NCBI RefSeq assembly: GCF_021300775.1
Contig: NZ_JAJTJP010000001.1
Coordinates: forward strand, 613,963 to 677,962
DNA length: 64,000 nt
Direction: 5' to 3'
Source: Parvimonas micra
Lineage (GTDB): Bacteria; Bacillota; Clostridia; Tissierellales; Peptoniphilaceae
Below are positions 43,650-53,542 of this stretch, piece by piece; the stretch's first letter is position 1, and each line of letters begins with the position of its first letter. The notes under the pieces were generated by a model that ran no database searches, was not told the DNA's origin, and saw nothing but the letters and a program-made list of their open reading frames with translations. Made by a program: the position numbers and the translations under genes.

Positions 43650-45601
43650 TATGATACCTTTGATCCTTCTTTAATATCATTTAAAACTGTTAATACACTT
43701 AAGTTTTCTTCATCAGAAGCAGCAAGTATCATACCATTACTTTCAACACCTCTTAGATTAACTGGTTTTAAATTTGTAACAACAATAACTTTTTTACCTA
43801 TAAGGTCTTTTTCGTTATAGAATTTTCTAATTCCTGAAACGATAGTTCTTACTTCATCCCCAATATCTATTTTAGAAACTAAAAGTCTATCAGCTTTAGG
43901 ATGTGGTTGACAATCTATAATTTTCCCAACTTTAAGTTCTACTTTTGCAAAGTCATCTATTGTAATTAATTCTCTTTCTTCATCAACTACTTCTTTTTCT
44001 TCGTTAAATCCTGAATTTTTCTTCTTTCTAAATTCAATTAATTCAGAATTCTTTTCTACAATTATTTCTAATTCCTTATCTACATCAAGTCTATCAAATA
44101 AATTTTTACCTTTACATACTTTTGTTCCAACTTTAAGTAGTCCAAATTTAGTTAAGTCTTCATAAGAATAATCTGAATATCCTATTTGTTCATTAATCTT
44201 AGATGAAGTTTCTTTCATGAAAGGTTTAATTAATCCAGAAATAATTCTTATGCTTTCAAGTAAATTATAAATAACTGTTTTAAGTCTATCTTCTTGTCCT
44301 TCTTTAATCAAAGTCCAAGGAGTTGTTTCGTCAATATACTTATTTGTTCTTCTTACTAACTTCCAAATTTCTTCAAGTGCCATTGAGAAGTTAAGTTTAT
44401 CCATTAATTCAGCGACTCTATCTCTAGTTGTAACAGCTGTTTCAATTAAATCATTATCAATATCTGTTAATTCAGTTTGTGCAGGTACTATTCCACCGAA
44501 ATACTTTTCGCACATTGCAACAGTTCTTGAAACTAAATTTCCTAAGTCATTTACAAGATCTGAGTTTATTCTATTTAACATTTTTGTATAAGTAAAATTA
44601 CCGTCTTGCCCAAAAGTAAATTCTCTAAGCATGAAATATCTTAATGCATCCATACCATATCTTTCTATAATTGGTTCCGCATAAACAATATTTCCTTTAC
44701 TTTTACTCATCTTATCATCATCAAATAAAATCCAACCATGACCAAAAATTTTCTTTGGAAGTGATAAATCTAAAGCCATTAGAATTGAAGGCCAAATAAT
44801 TGCATGGAAACGCATAATTTCTTTTCCTATTAAATGAACATCACAAGGCCAGTATTTATTAAATTTTTCTTCATCTGTTCCATATCCAACTCCAGTTAAA
44901 TAACAACTTAAAGCATCTATCCAAACATATACAATATGCTTTTCATCAAATGGTACTCTAACACCCCAGTCAAAACTTGAACGTGTAACTGATAAGTCTG
45001 TTAAACCCTCATTAATGAAGCTAATCATTTCATTTTTTCTTGATTCTGGTTGAATAAAATCAGGATTTTCTTCATATAATTTTAAAAGTTTATCTTGATA
45101 TTTTGAAAGTCTAAAGAAATATGTTTCTTCTTCACTCTCAGAAACTTCCCTACCACAGTCTGGACATTTATTTCCTTCTACTAATTGACTCTCAGTCCAA
45201 AAAGCTTCGCAAGGAACACAATACATTCCTTTGTAACTTCCTTTGTATATTTCTCCCTTTTCATATAACTTTGTAAAAATATCACTTACATTTTTTTCGT
45301 GAATTTTATCTGTACTTCTAACAAAAGCATCAAAATCAATATCTAAAGTCTTCCACAACTCTTTTGCACTATCAACAATTGGATCAATATATTCTAAAGG
45401 TTCTTTCCCAGCTTTTATTGCTGATTCTTGTAATTTTTGACCATGTTCGTCAGTTCCAGTTGTTAAAAATACATCATAACCTTGAGCTTGCTTGTATTTT
45501 TTTAATACATCTGCAACTATTGTAGTGTAAGTATGACCCAAATGTAAATTACTATTTGGATAATAAATAGGTGTTGTTAAATAAAAGTTTTTCTTTTCCA
45601 A
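43649..45601 (-). CDS. metG: Methionyl-tRNA synthetase with C-terminal tRNA-binding domain
   Basis: 650 residues, the class with an appended EMAP/Trbp domain. N-terminal TTPIYYPNSNLHLGHTYTT has the HIGH motif as HLGH. The zinc region has CVPC...CPDC (four Cys). MSKSKGN is present, then the helical anticodon domain. The C-terminal 110 residues (FAKVELKVGKIIDCQPHPKADRLLVSKIDIG...) form the OB-fold that dimerises and binds tRNA. No T-box is seen in the 17 bases before it; it follows mtaB. Confidence 0.97.
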   Translation of the reverse strand: MEKKNFYLTTPIYYPNSNLHLGHTYTTIVADVLKKYKQAQGYDVFLTTGTDEHGQKLQESAIKAGKEPLEYIDPIVDSAKELWKTLDIDFDAFVRSTDKIHEKNVSDIFTKLYEKGEIYKGSYKGMYCVPCEAFWTESQLVEGNKCPDCGREVSESEEETYFFRLSKYQDKLLKLYEENPDFIQPESRKNEMISFINEGLTDLSVTRSSFDWGVRVPFDEKHIVYVWIDALSCYLTGVGYGTDEEKFNKYWPCDVHLIGKEIMRFHAIIWPSILMALDLSLPKKIFGHGWILFDDDKMSKSKGNIVYAEPIIERYGMDALRYFMLREFTFGQDGNFTYTKMLNRINSDLVNDLGNLVSRTVAMCEKYFGGIVPAQTELTDIDNDLIETAVTTRDRVAELMDKLNFSMALEEIWKLVRRTNKYIDETTPWTLIKEGQEDRLKTVIYNLLESIRIISGLIKPFMKETSSKINEQIGYSDYSYEDLTKFGLLKVGTKVCKGKNLFDRLDVDKELEIIVEKNSELIEFRKKKNSGFNEEKEVVDEERELITIDDFAKVELKVGKIIDCQPHPKADRLLVSKIDIGDEVRTIVSGIRKFYNEKDLIGKKVIVVTNLKPVNLRGVESNGMILAASDEENLSVLTVLNDIKEGSKVS

Positions 45602-45618
45602 AATAATCCTCCTAAAAT

Positions 45619-46929
45619 TTATATCTTTATTTTACTTGCCAATCCAAAAATTTCTTCCCCTTCAACAGAAACTCCATTACAATAGACAACTTTATTTTTC
45701 ATGTTTTCATTATAAGGGGCCGAAAATCTTATATAATTTCTTGTATATCCTACAAGTCTATTTCCATTAACATTTTCTTCAAATAAAACCTCATGTTTTT
45801 CTGAAAGTTGTTTTTTCAAAAATTCCGTTGTCATTTCCTTAGCTAATAATATTAATTCATTGCTTCTTAACTTCTTAATATTTCCATCAACTTGTTCTTT
45901 AAAATCATAAGCAGGAGTTCCTTTTCTCTTAGAATATTTAAAAACATGAATTTTAGAAAAACCAATTTCTTTTACAAAATTTACTGTTTCCTTAAAATCT
46001 TCATCATTTTCTCCTGGAAATCCTACGATTATATCAGTTGTAAGAGCAACATTTGGAAAAATCTCCTTAATCATAGTAACTTTTTTTCTATACATATCAG
46101 TTGTATATCTTCTATTCATAAGTTTTAAAATTTTATCGCATCCACTTTGTAAAGACAAATGGAAATGCTCACAAACTTTTTTACAATTTTTTAATCTAAC
46201 CAAGAAATCTTTAGAAATTATTCCAGCTTCAATTGAGCTAAGTCTAATTCTATCCAGGTTTTCTATTGTAGATAATTTTTCTATAACATCAATAAGTCTA
46301 ATATTATTATCTAAATCCAATCCATACGAACCAACATGAATACCTGTAATAATTACTTCTTTATATCCATTATTCGCAAGTTTAACAGCTTCATCATAAA
46401 TATCATCAATTGGTCTTGATTTAATAGGACCTCTTGCATAAGGTATAATACAATATGTACAAAACATATTACAACCTTCTTGTATTTTTAAATATGCTCT
46501 AGTTTTACTTTCCTGATTTTCAATTGATAATACATCGAACCCACAATCCTTTGTAAGTTCTGAAACTATATTAAACTTCAAATTAGATTTCTTTGATTCT
46601 TCGCACAATTCAACTATTCTAGCTCTATTTTTTGTTCCAATAATAACATCAACATCTTCAATGGCTGATATTTCATCTGGAGCAACTTGCGAATAACAAC
46701 CTACAACCGCTAAAATAGCTTCTTCATTTAATTTTTTTGCTCTAGAAATAAATTGTCTTGACTTTCTATCGCTTAAATTCGTAACAGTACAAGTATTTAT
46801 AACATATACATCACATATATCTTCTTCATTACAAATCTCATACCCTCGTTTCTTAAATAACTCTTGCATAGCCTCAGTTTCATACTGATTTACTTTACAT
46901 CCCAGAGTTAAAAAACTAACTTTGTTCAT
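45619..46929 (-). CDS. mtaB: tRNA t6A37 methylthiotransferase MtaB
   Basis: 436 residues from ATG 46929 with AGGAGG just upstream; the spacing is short (three bases) but an ATG seven codons earlier would overlap the rsmE end. Radical-SAM enzyme adding methylthio to t6A37 (ms2t6A). N-terminal cluster Cys in LGCKVNQYET, NTCTVT and VVGCYSQ; the radical-SAM triad is CNMFCTYC. The C-terminal TRAM domain ends GEEIFGLASKIKI. Follows rsmE in the dnaJ-prmA-rsmE-mtaB block. Confidence 0.95.
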   Translation of the reverse strand: MNKVSFLTLGCKVNQYETEAMQELFKKRGYEICNEEDICDVYVINTCTVTNLSDRKSRQFISRAKKLNEEAILAVVGCYSQVAPDEISAIEDVDVIIGTKNRARIVELCEESKKSNLKFNIVSELTKDCGFDVLSIENQESKTRAYLKIQEGCNMFCTYCIIPYARGPIKSRPIDDIYDEAVKLANNGYKEVIITGIHVGSYGLDLDNNIRLIDVIEKLSTIENLDRIRLSSIEAGIISKDFLVRLKNCKKVCEHFHLSLQSGCDKILKLMNRRYTTDMYRKKVTMIKEIFPNVALTTDIIVGFPGENDEDFKETVNFVKEIGFSKIHVFKYSKRKGTPAYDFKEQVDGNIKKLRSNELILLAKEMTTEFLKKQLSEKHEVLFEENVNGNRLVGYTRNYIRFSAPYNENMKNKVVYCNGVSVEGEEIFGLASKIKI

Positions 46930-46936
46930 AAACCTC

Positions 46937-47665
46937 CTACATAAATTCATATTGTAGAATTGAAAGCAAATTAATTCCAGCAGTTTCCGTTCTTAATATT
47001 CTTGCACCAAGTCCAATACTATATGCACCATTATTCTTTAAGAAATCTACTTCTTCTCTTTCAAATCCACCTTCTGAACCTATTAATATATAAATATCTT
47101 TGTAGGAATTATCTTTTTTTATTTTACTAATTACATCTCTTAATGAAATATTTTTATCTTCTTCATAAGCTACGAGTAAATAGTTATCTCCTACAATATT
47201 TATAATATCCTTAAATTGTATTACTTCATTTATCTTTGGAACAATTAATCTCTTAGATTGCTTTGACGCTTCATAAGCAATTTTTTGCAATCTTTCAATT
47301 TTTTTATTCTCCTTTTTTTCATCAATCTTTACGATACATCTTTTTGAATTAACTAAAATTATATCGTATACTCCTAGTTCAACAGCTTTTTGAACTATTA
47401 AATCCATTTTTTCACCTTTTGCTAAACATTGCAATAGATGAATTCTAATATTTGATTCAGTATTTTCAGAAATTTTTTCTAAATTAATAACAGAAATATA
47501 TTTGTCACAAATCTCTATATTCCCAATATAAAGCTCTCCTAAAACAACGACTTCAATTTTTTCGTCTTCTGTAATTCTAAGAACTTTTTTTATATGATTA
47601 TAATCATCTCCGTATATTTTAACTTTTCCTTCTATGATTGACTCATCAGTAAAAAATCTATGCAT
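46937..47665 (-). CDS. rsmE: 16S rRNA (uracil1498-N3)-methyltransferase
   Basis: 242 residues from ATG 47665 (AAGGAGAAAG upstream); a TTG five codons earlier is within the ribosome site. SPOUT-fold enzyme. MHRFFTDES start, HLLQCLAKGEKMDLIVQKAVELGV, KQSKRLIVPKI, then the SAM knot IGSEGGFEREEVDFL and LGARILRTETAGI, the family hallmarks. The stop is eight bases before the mtaB start. Overlaps the end of prmA by eight bases. Confidence 0.95.
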   Translation of the reverse strand: MHRFFTDESIIEGKVKIYGDDYNHIKKVLRITEDEKIEVVVLGELYIGNIEICDKYISVINLEKISENTESNIRIHLLQCLAKGEKMDLIVQKAVELGVYDIILVNSKRCIVKIDEKKENKKIERLQKIAYEASKQSKRLIVPKINEVIQFKDIINIVGDNYLLVAYEEDKNISLRDVISKIKKDNSYKDIYILIGSEGGFEREEVDFLKNNGAYSIGLGARILRTETAGINLLSILQYEFM

Positions 47666-48596
47666 TCTTTCTCCTTGCAATCACACAAACCCAATCTTTA
47701 TTTCTATTTACTTCTAAAATTTCAAAATTATTTTTTAATAAAGCATTTTCGACATCAACATACTTTTCTTCAATTATTCCAGAGCCAATAAAAATTCCAT
47801 CAGTTTTTATAAATTTACTTATATCATCTAATAATTTTACTAAAATATGCGCAAGAATATTAGCAACAATTACATCAGCTTTTGAAGTTAATTTTTCACA
47901 CAAATCACCATGATGAACTATAATTCTATCTTCAACTTTATTTAATTTTGAATTATCTAATGTTGCTTCAACTCCTAAAATATCAATGTCAACAGCTTCA
48001 ACTTGTTTTGCACCAAGCTTCAATGCACCAACAGATAAAATTCCACTACCTGAACCGATATCAAAAACTGTTTTATCTTTTAAATCAATTTTTTCTAAAG
48101 CTTCTAAACATAGAGCTGTAGTTTCATGAGTTCCAGTTCCAAAAGCCATTCCAGGATCTAACTCAATCATAACTTCATTTTCACTTAAATTATACTCTTC
48201 CCAAGTTGGTTTTATTATAAAATTTTTACCAACTTTTGTAGGCTTATAATATTTTTTCCACTCATTCGCCCAATCTTCAGTTTTTATTTTAGAGTCTATT
48301 TTTAAAATTACTTCTTCATTATATTCTTTTTCAAATTCTGAAATTCTATCTTGTAAAACTTTAAGATTATCTTCAAGCTCATCATCATTTTTCAAATAAG
48401 TTTTCACAGTAATATATTCACTTTTTTCAAAATCATCCTCATCTAAAACTACCCAATAAGGCTTATCTTTTGCAAACTCTTCATAGTCTCTTGAATCCTT
48501 TATATTTATCCCGTCTATGTCAAATAAATAAAGTATACCAACTATATTATCTTCAAATTGATTTTTTACTACAACCTCGATTTCAGTCCAATCCAT
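47658..48596 (-). CDS. prmA: Ribosomal protein L11 methyltransferase
   Basis: 312 residues. N-terminal L11-recognition domain, then the SAM-binding domain with DPGMAFGTGTHETTALCLEAL, VFDIGSGSGILSVGALKLGA and VANILAHIL. Trimethylates L11. The ATG overlaps the dnaJ stop (TAATG). Part of the classical dnaJ-prmA-rsmE order. Confidence 0.96.
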   Translation of the reverse strand: MDWTEIEVVVKNQFEDNIVGILYLFDIDGINIKDSRDYEEFAKDKPYWVVLDEDDFEKSEYITVKTYLKNDDELEDNLKVLQDRISEFEKEYNEEVILKIDSKIKTEDWANEWKKYYKPTKVGKNFIIKPTWEEYNLSENEVMIELDPGMAFGTGTHETTALCLEALEKIDLKDKTVFDIGSGSGILSVGALKLGAKQVEAVDIDILGVEATLDNSKLNKVEDRIIVHHGDLCEKLTSKADVIVANILAHILVKLLDDISKFIKTDGIFIGSGIIEEKYVDVENALLKNNFEILEVNRNKDWVCVIARRKNA

Positions 48597-49726
48597 TAGT
48601 CAAATAGCTCCTTTACTTTTTCAAAAAAGTTCTTTTTATGTTCTGTCAAATGCTCTTCTCTTTCATTAGAAAATTCTCTTAGTAATTCTTTTTGCTTATC
48701 AGTTAGATTTTTTGGAGTTATAATCTTTACTTTAAATTTTAAATTTCCTGTTCCGTAACCATTAACATCTGAAATACCTTTGCCTTTTAAAACAAACTCA
48801 GTTCCTGTTTCTGTTCCTTCTGGAATTGTATATTTTTCTTTTCCATCTAAAGTAGGAATTTCAACTTCAGCTCCTAAAGTAGCCTCTGTGAAAGAAATAG
48901 GCAATTCATAAGATACATCATTTCCATTTCTAACAAATAACTCATGAGATTTTACTTTGAAAATTACATAAACATCTCCATTAGGTCCACCATTTTCACC
49001 ACAATTTCCTTGACCTTTCAATGTCATAATATTATTTGTATTTACCCCTTTAGGAGCTTTAATAGTAAATTTCTTTCTTACTAAAACATACTTTTTACCT
49101 TTACATTTTTCGCATTTTTCTTCTATCATTTCTCCAGAACCATTACATTCATCACATAATTCTTCAGAAACAACAGTTCCAAAAAAGCTTTGTCTTTGAA
49201 CTCTAATACTTCCTCTACCATTACATTTTGAACATGTAACTTTCTTTGTACCTGGTTTTGCACCACTTCCAGAACAAGTATTACAAACTGTCTTTACATT
49301 TATAAAAATTTCTTTTTCAACTCCATTAACAGCTTCAAAGAAATCTAAATCTAAATAAACTTCAGTATCTTCTCCTTTTCTTGGACGATTTGAATTTCTA
49401 TAATTAGATCCAAATCCGCCAAAGCCTCCAAAGTTACCAAAAATACTTTCGAAAATATCTTCCATATCAGAGAAGCCACCAAATCCACTACCTCCAGAAG
49501 CATTAGCATTAAAACTAGCCTCTCCATAAGTATCATATTTTTGTCTTCTATCTTCATCACTTAGTATTTCATAAGCGAAATTTACCTCTTTAAAATTTTC
49601 TTCTGCCTCTTTATTATCAGGATTAACATCAGGGTGATACTTTTTTGCTAATTTTCTATAAGCAGATTTTAATTCTGACTTATTACAATTTTTATCTACC
49701 CCTAAAATTTCATATAAATCTCTCAT
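48596..49726 (-). CDS. dnaJ: Chaperone DnaJ (Hsp40, type I)
   Basis: 376 residues, all domains present. J domain with HPD (KKYHPDVNPD, near residue 32). Gly/Phe-rich stretch at about 70-110 (SGGSGFGGFSDMED...FGGFGGFGSNY). Four CxxCxGxG-type zinc motifs: CNTCSGSG, CSKCNGRG, CDECNGSG and CEKCKGKK, the last degenerate. Two C-terminal substrate domains follow. Stimulates DnaK. Usually the gene follows dnaK, but here hrcA-grpE-dnaK is about 27 kb away and this copy heads the prmA block. No CIRCE is visible in the 120 bases upstream, so its heat control may differ. Confidence 0.97.
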   Translation of the reverse strand: MRDLYEILGVDKNCNKSELKSAYRKLAKKYHPDVNPDNKEAEENFKEVNFAYEILSDEDRRQKYDTYGEASFNANASGGSGFGGFSDMEDIFESIFGNFGGFGGFGSNYRNSNRPRKGEDTEVYLDLDFFEAVNGVEKEIFINVKTVCNTCSGSGAKPGTKKVTCSKCNGRGSIRVQRQSFFGTVVSEELCDECNGSGEMIEEKCEKCKGKKYVLVRKKFTIKAPKGVNTNNIMTLKGQGNCGENGGPNGDVYVIFKVKSHELFVRNGNDVSYELPISFTEATLGAEVEIPTLDGKEKYTIPEGTETGTEFVLKGKGISDVNGYGTGNLKFKVKIITPKNLTDKQKELLREFSNEREEHLTEHKKNFFEKVKELFD

Positions 49727-49843
49727 ACTCTCTCCTAAAAAATATATAATTACTCAATATATTATTTTACCACAAAAAGTAGTTTCTTTCCAGTATTTAT
49801 AATTATTTTAAGCTCATAAATTCTATTTAAAACAGGCAACAAA

Positions 49844-49870
49844 AAAAGATTGGGAAATCCCCAATCTAAA
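49844..49870 (-). terminator. Terminator of the uvrC...yvcK block
   Basis: AGATTGGGGATTTCCCAATCT followed by TTTTTT on minus, between the yvcK stop (49892) and dnaJ. Confidence 0.85.
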
Positions 49871-49891
49871 TGTTAAAAACATAATTATTAT

Positions 49892-50863
49892 TTAAAAATT
49901 TTCTAAAATTAATCTTGCAAGTCTATCTTCGTTATGTCTTGAATATCCAGAGGACTTACTAATCAAGTTGTCTTCTAAAACTCTTATATTTAACTTTTTT
50001 AAAGTTTTTCTCTCTTCATCACTTAATAATAGTTGACTTGCACTTTTTCTTTTATATTTCAAATCTACTTCTTCCGGAATTATTTCATTATTTACTATAA
50101 TTGTATCAATTTTAATTCCTTCACAATGCTTATAAATTGCATTTAAATGATCAGTAACCTTATAATCAAAGGTTTCTGTTGATTGATTAACAACATTTAA
50201 AATAAAGCAAATTTTTGCTTTAGTATTAGTTAATGCTTCACTTATTTCAGAAATTAATAGATTTGGAATTACAGAAGTATATAAACTTCCCGGACCTATA
50301 AAAATTACATCAGAATTGTAGATTTCGTGAACAACTTCATTAAGTGGTTTTGCATATTTTGGAGAAATAAAAACTCTATTTATTCTACTACTATTTTCAT
50401 CTTCTAAATTCAAAGCAGTAATATTACTTTCTCCCTCAATTATTTCACCATTCTCAAGTTCTGCAAATAATTTTATATTATCCAAAGTAACAGGTAATAC
50501 TTTTCCAGTTATTGCTAAGATATTAGAAGTTTCTTGTATTCCCAAAACAAAGTCTTTATAAATATCAGCCATTGCAACTAAAAATAAATTTCCAAAACTT
50601 TGACCTTTTAAATTTCCCTCTTTAAATCTATATTTCATCAATTTTTCCATTGACTTTTCTGTATTTGCAAGAGAAATTAAACAAGCTCTAATATCTCCAG
50701 GTGGTATAACTCCTAAATCATCTCTAAGCATTCCAGAACTTCCACCATCATCAGCAACAGTTACAATTGCAGTAATATCTTTAAAATATTTTTTTAATCC
50801 TTTTAGAAGAGTAGAACTACCTGTTCCTCCTCCAATCGTCACAACTTTTAAATCCTCTACCAT
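49892..50863 (-). CDS. yvcK: YvcK/CofD-like gluconeogenesis factor
   Basis: 323 residues. IGGGTGSSTLLKGLKKY near residue 10 and VTVADDGGSSGMLRDDLGVIPPGDIRACLISLAN are the family's nucleotide-binding signature; GPGSLYTSVIPNLLI follows. YvcK binds UDP-sugars and is needed for growth on gluconeogenic carbon and normal cell-wall synthesis. Start ATG 50863 overlaps rapZ. A GTG seven codons inside has a comparable ribosome site, so the exact start is uncertain. whiA, which usually follows, is not here: a terminator is. Confidence 0.93.
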   Translation of the reverse strand: MVEDLKVVTIGGGTGSSTLLKGLKKYFKDITAIVTVADDGGSSGMLRDDLGVIPPGDIRACLISLANTEKSMEKLMKYRFKEGNLKGQSFGNLFLVAMADIYKDFVLGIQETSNILAITGKVLPVTLDNIKLFAELENGEIIEGESNITALNLEDENSSRINRVFISPKYAKPLNEVVHEIYNSDVIFIGPGSLYTSVIPNLLISEISEALTNTKAKICFILNVVNQSTETFDYKVTDHLNAIYKHCEGIKIDTIIVNNEIIPEEVDLKYKRKSASQLLLSDEERKTLKKLNIRVLEDNLISKSSGYSRHNEDRLARLILENF

Positions 50864-51708
50864 AATCTATCGTCTCTATGAGCAATATTAACATTAGAAT
50901 GTCTTTTTTTAAGTTCAGCAAATAATTCTTCAGCTAGGCAAACTGAACGGTGCTTTCCTCCGGTACATCCTACACCTATTGTCAACATAGTTTTCCCTTC
51001 AGTTTTATACTTTGGAATTAAAAATTCCAACAAATCTACAATTTTATTTAAAAATATTTTTGAGTCTTCAAAACTCATTACAAAATTCTTTATTTCTTCA
51101 TTTGTTCCATTAAAATCTTTAAGATCTTCAAGGTAATATGGATTAGGTAAAAATCTTACATCAAAAACTAAATCAGCTTCAACAAGTATGCCATTTTTGA
51201 ATCCAAAAGATTCTATATTTATAACTAAATCTTTTTTGTTCCCATTAAAAAATAGAGTATTTAATTTGTTTCTAAAACTACTAGCGGTTAATCTTGTTGT
51301 ATCAATAATTATATCTGACTTATCTTTTATATCACTTAACATTTCTCTTTCTAATTGTATAGACTCAGAAAGAGTTCCCTTTGGATTTACCGGATGTGGT
51401 CGTCTTAATTCTTTATATCTGTTAATAAGAGTTCTATCACTAGAATCTAAAAATAGAACTTTTAACTCACAATCCATTTTCTTTAAGTTTTGAATTGTTT
51501 CTGATAAATCTTCAAAAAATCTAGCTCTTACATCAACAACTATTGCTAAATTTTCAATTCCTTTTGTAGAATTATTTATAAGTTCTACAAAATCTACAAT
51601 AAATTTTGGAGGAAGATTTTCCATACAATAATATCCCATGTCTTCAAAATGGTTTAATGCTAATGTCTTTCCTGCTCCACTCATTCCTGTAATAATAACT
51701 GCTTCCAT
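50857..51708 (-). CDS. rapZ: RNase adapter protein RapZ (YvcJ)
   Basis: 283 residues. P-loop GMSGAGKTLALNHFEDMGY at residue 8, VVDVRAR, and the C-terminal signature IGVGCTGGKHRSVCLAEEL...VNIAHRD. ATP/GTP-binding protein; in enterobacteria it directs RNase E to GlmZ, while YvcJ of Bacillus affects competence, so the role here is open. Between murB and yvcK, the standard order. Confidence 0.95.
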   Translation of the reverse strand: MEAVIITGMSGAGKTLALNHFEDMGYYCMENLPPKFIVDFVELINNSTKGIENLAIVVDVRARFFEDLSETIQNLKKMDCELKVLFLDSSDRTLINRYKELRRPHPVNPKGTLSESIQLEREMLSDIKDKSDIIIDTTRLTASSFRNKLNTLFFNGNKKDLVINIESFGFKNGILVEADLVFDVRFLPNPYYLEDLKDFNGTNEEIKNFVMSFEDSKIFLNKIVDLLEFLIPKYKTEGKTMLTIGVGCTGGKHRSVCLAEELFAELKKRHSNVNIAHRDDRLW

Positions 51709-51711
51709 AAT

Positions 51712-52599
51712 CTAATCCTTTAATATTCTTACCTCAGTCTCCAATTTGACTTCAAATTTTTCAAAAACAACTTTTTGAACATACTCAATAAGTTCCATAA
51801 CTTCTTTATAACTCGCATTGCCTTTATTTACAATGAATCCGGAATGTTTTTCAGAAACCCATGCATCATTTATATGATATCCTTTAAGTCCTGCATCTTC
51901 AATCAATTTTGAAGCAAAATGTCCCTCAGGTCTTTTAAAAGTACTTCCTGCAGAACCAAAGTTTAAAGGTTGTTTTGAATTTCTTCTTTCCCTTAAATCT
52001 TCATAAACAGCTTTTATTTCTTCTTTATTTCCTTTTTTTAATTTTAATTTTATAGTTAATACTATATAATTTTTTCTTTGAATTATACTTTTTCTATAAG
52101 AGAAATCTAATTCTTCATTTTTTAATTCTTTTACTTCATAATTATCAAGATCTAGCACTTCAACAGATTCTACTATATCTTTCATTTCTCCACCATAGGC
52201 TCCAGCATTCATAAAAATCGCTCCACCTATTGTTCCTGGAATCCCAGAAGCAAATTCAAATCCAGTTAAAGAGTTTTCATATGCAACTGTGTAAACTTCT
52301 GATAATTTTGCTCCAGAATGAGCAATTAAACATTCCCATTCAACTTGTATATTTGAAAATTCACTTTTTATTTTTATTATAACTCCGTTATAGCCATCAT
52401 CTGGAACTAATAAATTAGATCCATTACCTATAACGAAAAATTTTAGATTATTTTCTCTACAAATTTTTATTGCTTTAATTATATCTTCTACCTTTTTTGG
52501 TTCGATAAGAGCAATACATTTACCACCAATTTGAAATGTTGTATGATTTTTTAATGGCTCATCATATTTTACAACACAATTCAATTTACTAAATAACAT
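51712..52599 (-). CDS. murB: UDP-N-acetylenolpyruvoylglucosamine reductase
   Basis: 295 residues from ATG 52599, five bases after AGGTGG; a GTG three codons earlier is part of that site. FAD enzyme making UDP-MurNAc. HTTFQIGGKC (FAD loop), GNGSNLLVPDDGY, ASGIPGTIGGAIFMNAGAYGGEM and GSAGSTFKRP (catalytic Ser) mark a type I MurB; the final Glu is in LETEVRIL. Between hprK and rapZ. Confidence 0.96.
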   Translation of the reverse strand: MLFSKLNCVVKYDEPLKNHTTFQIGGKCIALIEPKKVEDIIKAIKICRENNLKFFVIGNGSNLLVPDDGYNGVIIKIKSEFSNIQVEWECLIAHSGAKLSEVYTVAYENSLTGFEFASGIPGTIGGAIFMNAGAYGGEMKDIVESVEVLDLDNYEVKELKNEELDFSYRKSIIQRKNYIVLTIKLKLKKGNKEEIKAVYEDLRERRNSKQPLNFGSAGSTFKRPEGHFASKLIEDAGLKGYHINDAWVSEKHSGFIVNKGNASYKEVMELIEYVQKVVFEKFEVKLETEVRILKD

Positions 52600-52608
52600 A
52601 ATTACCAC

Positions 52609-53541
52609 CTAATTCGATTTATTATTAATTTCTTCCATTATTCTTTTAGTTAGTTCCTCAGCAGCATTATAACCATACATCTTTTGGCGTATATTTCTTG
52701 CTGCAACCTCTACTATTAAGGCTATATTTCTACCTGGTTTAACTGGAATAACAATATGAGGAATTTCTATTCCTAATATATTTTTATATTTATCATCAAG
52801 ACCTAATCTATCATATTCTTTATCTTCAACCCAGTTTTCGAGTTCAATAACAAAATCAATATCAGTAGATCTTTTTATCGCTCCTGAACCGTATAATCTT
52901 TCAATATCTAATATTCCTAGACCTCTAATTTCTAAAAAATGTCGAATGTTTTCAGGAGACTGTCCATATAGTTTATTGTCAATTTTTTTTATATCAACAG
53001 CATCATCTGCTACTAATCTATGACCACGAGCAATAAGTTCTAATGCAGTTTCACTCTTTCCAATACTACTTTTACCTATTATTAATATTCCCATACCAAA
53101 AACTTCTAGTAATCCACCATGAATTCTAATTTCTTCACTTAAAGCATATTCTAAAAAATCACTCATTTTAGAAATTAATTTTGTTGTTCCATAATCAACT
53201 CTTAAAATAGTTCTATTATGTTTTTTTGCTAATGAATAAACTTCATAAGGTACATTAATATTATAACTATAAATTAAAGCAGGTATTGGATAAGAAAAGT
53301 ATTTATCAAAAACATTTCTTCTTTTATCAAACGGTAAATGTTTATCATAGTATTCATGTTCTGGTTGTCCAATTATTTGAATTCTTTGATATGGAAATGT
53401 ATCAAAAAAGCCATTTAGTTGAAGACCAGGTCTATTAAATTCATTAAATTTTATTTCAATATTATCATAATCATCACTTTTATATACAATTTCAAGCTCT
53501 AGTTTTTCAACTAAATCTTTTAATAGAACACTTTTTTCCAT
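52609..53541 (-). CDS. hprK: HPr kinase/phosphorylase
   Basis: 310 residues from ATG 53541, one base past the uvrC stop, with GAGGGA upstream; a 21-codon longer frame would lie inside uvrC. Phosphorylates HPr at Ser46 in carbon catabolite repression. P-loop IIGKSSIGKSETALELI, then HRLVADDAVDI, and the signature EIRGLGILDIERLYGSGAI. Its N-terminal domain is present. Its presence implies a PTS-HPr control system in this organism. Confidence 0.96.
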   Translation of the reverse strand: MEKSVLLKDLVEKLELEIVYKSDDYDNIEIKFNEFNRPGLQLNGFFDTFPYQRIQIIGQPEHEYYDKHLPFDKRRNVFDKYFSYPIPALIYSYNINVPYEVYSLAKKHNRTILRVDYGTTKLISKMSDFLEYALSEEIRIHGGLLEVFGMGILIIGKSSIGKSETALELIARGHRLVADDAVDIKKIDNKLYGQSPENIRHFLEIRGLGILDIERLYGSGAIKRSTDIDFVIELENWVEDKEYDRLGLDDKYKNILGIEIPHIVIPVKPGRNIALIVEVAARNIRQKMYGYNAAEELTKRIMEEINNKSN

Positions 53542-53542
53542 A

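Noticed and set aside
45602..45618. T-box or SAM riboswitch before metG
   Set aside because: Only 17 bases separate metG from mtaB; no leader is possible there.
49727..49843. CIRCE element upstream of dnaJ
   Set aside because: I looked for TTAGCACTC or its partner arm on both strands and found no match.
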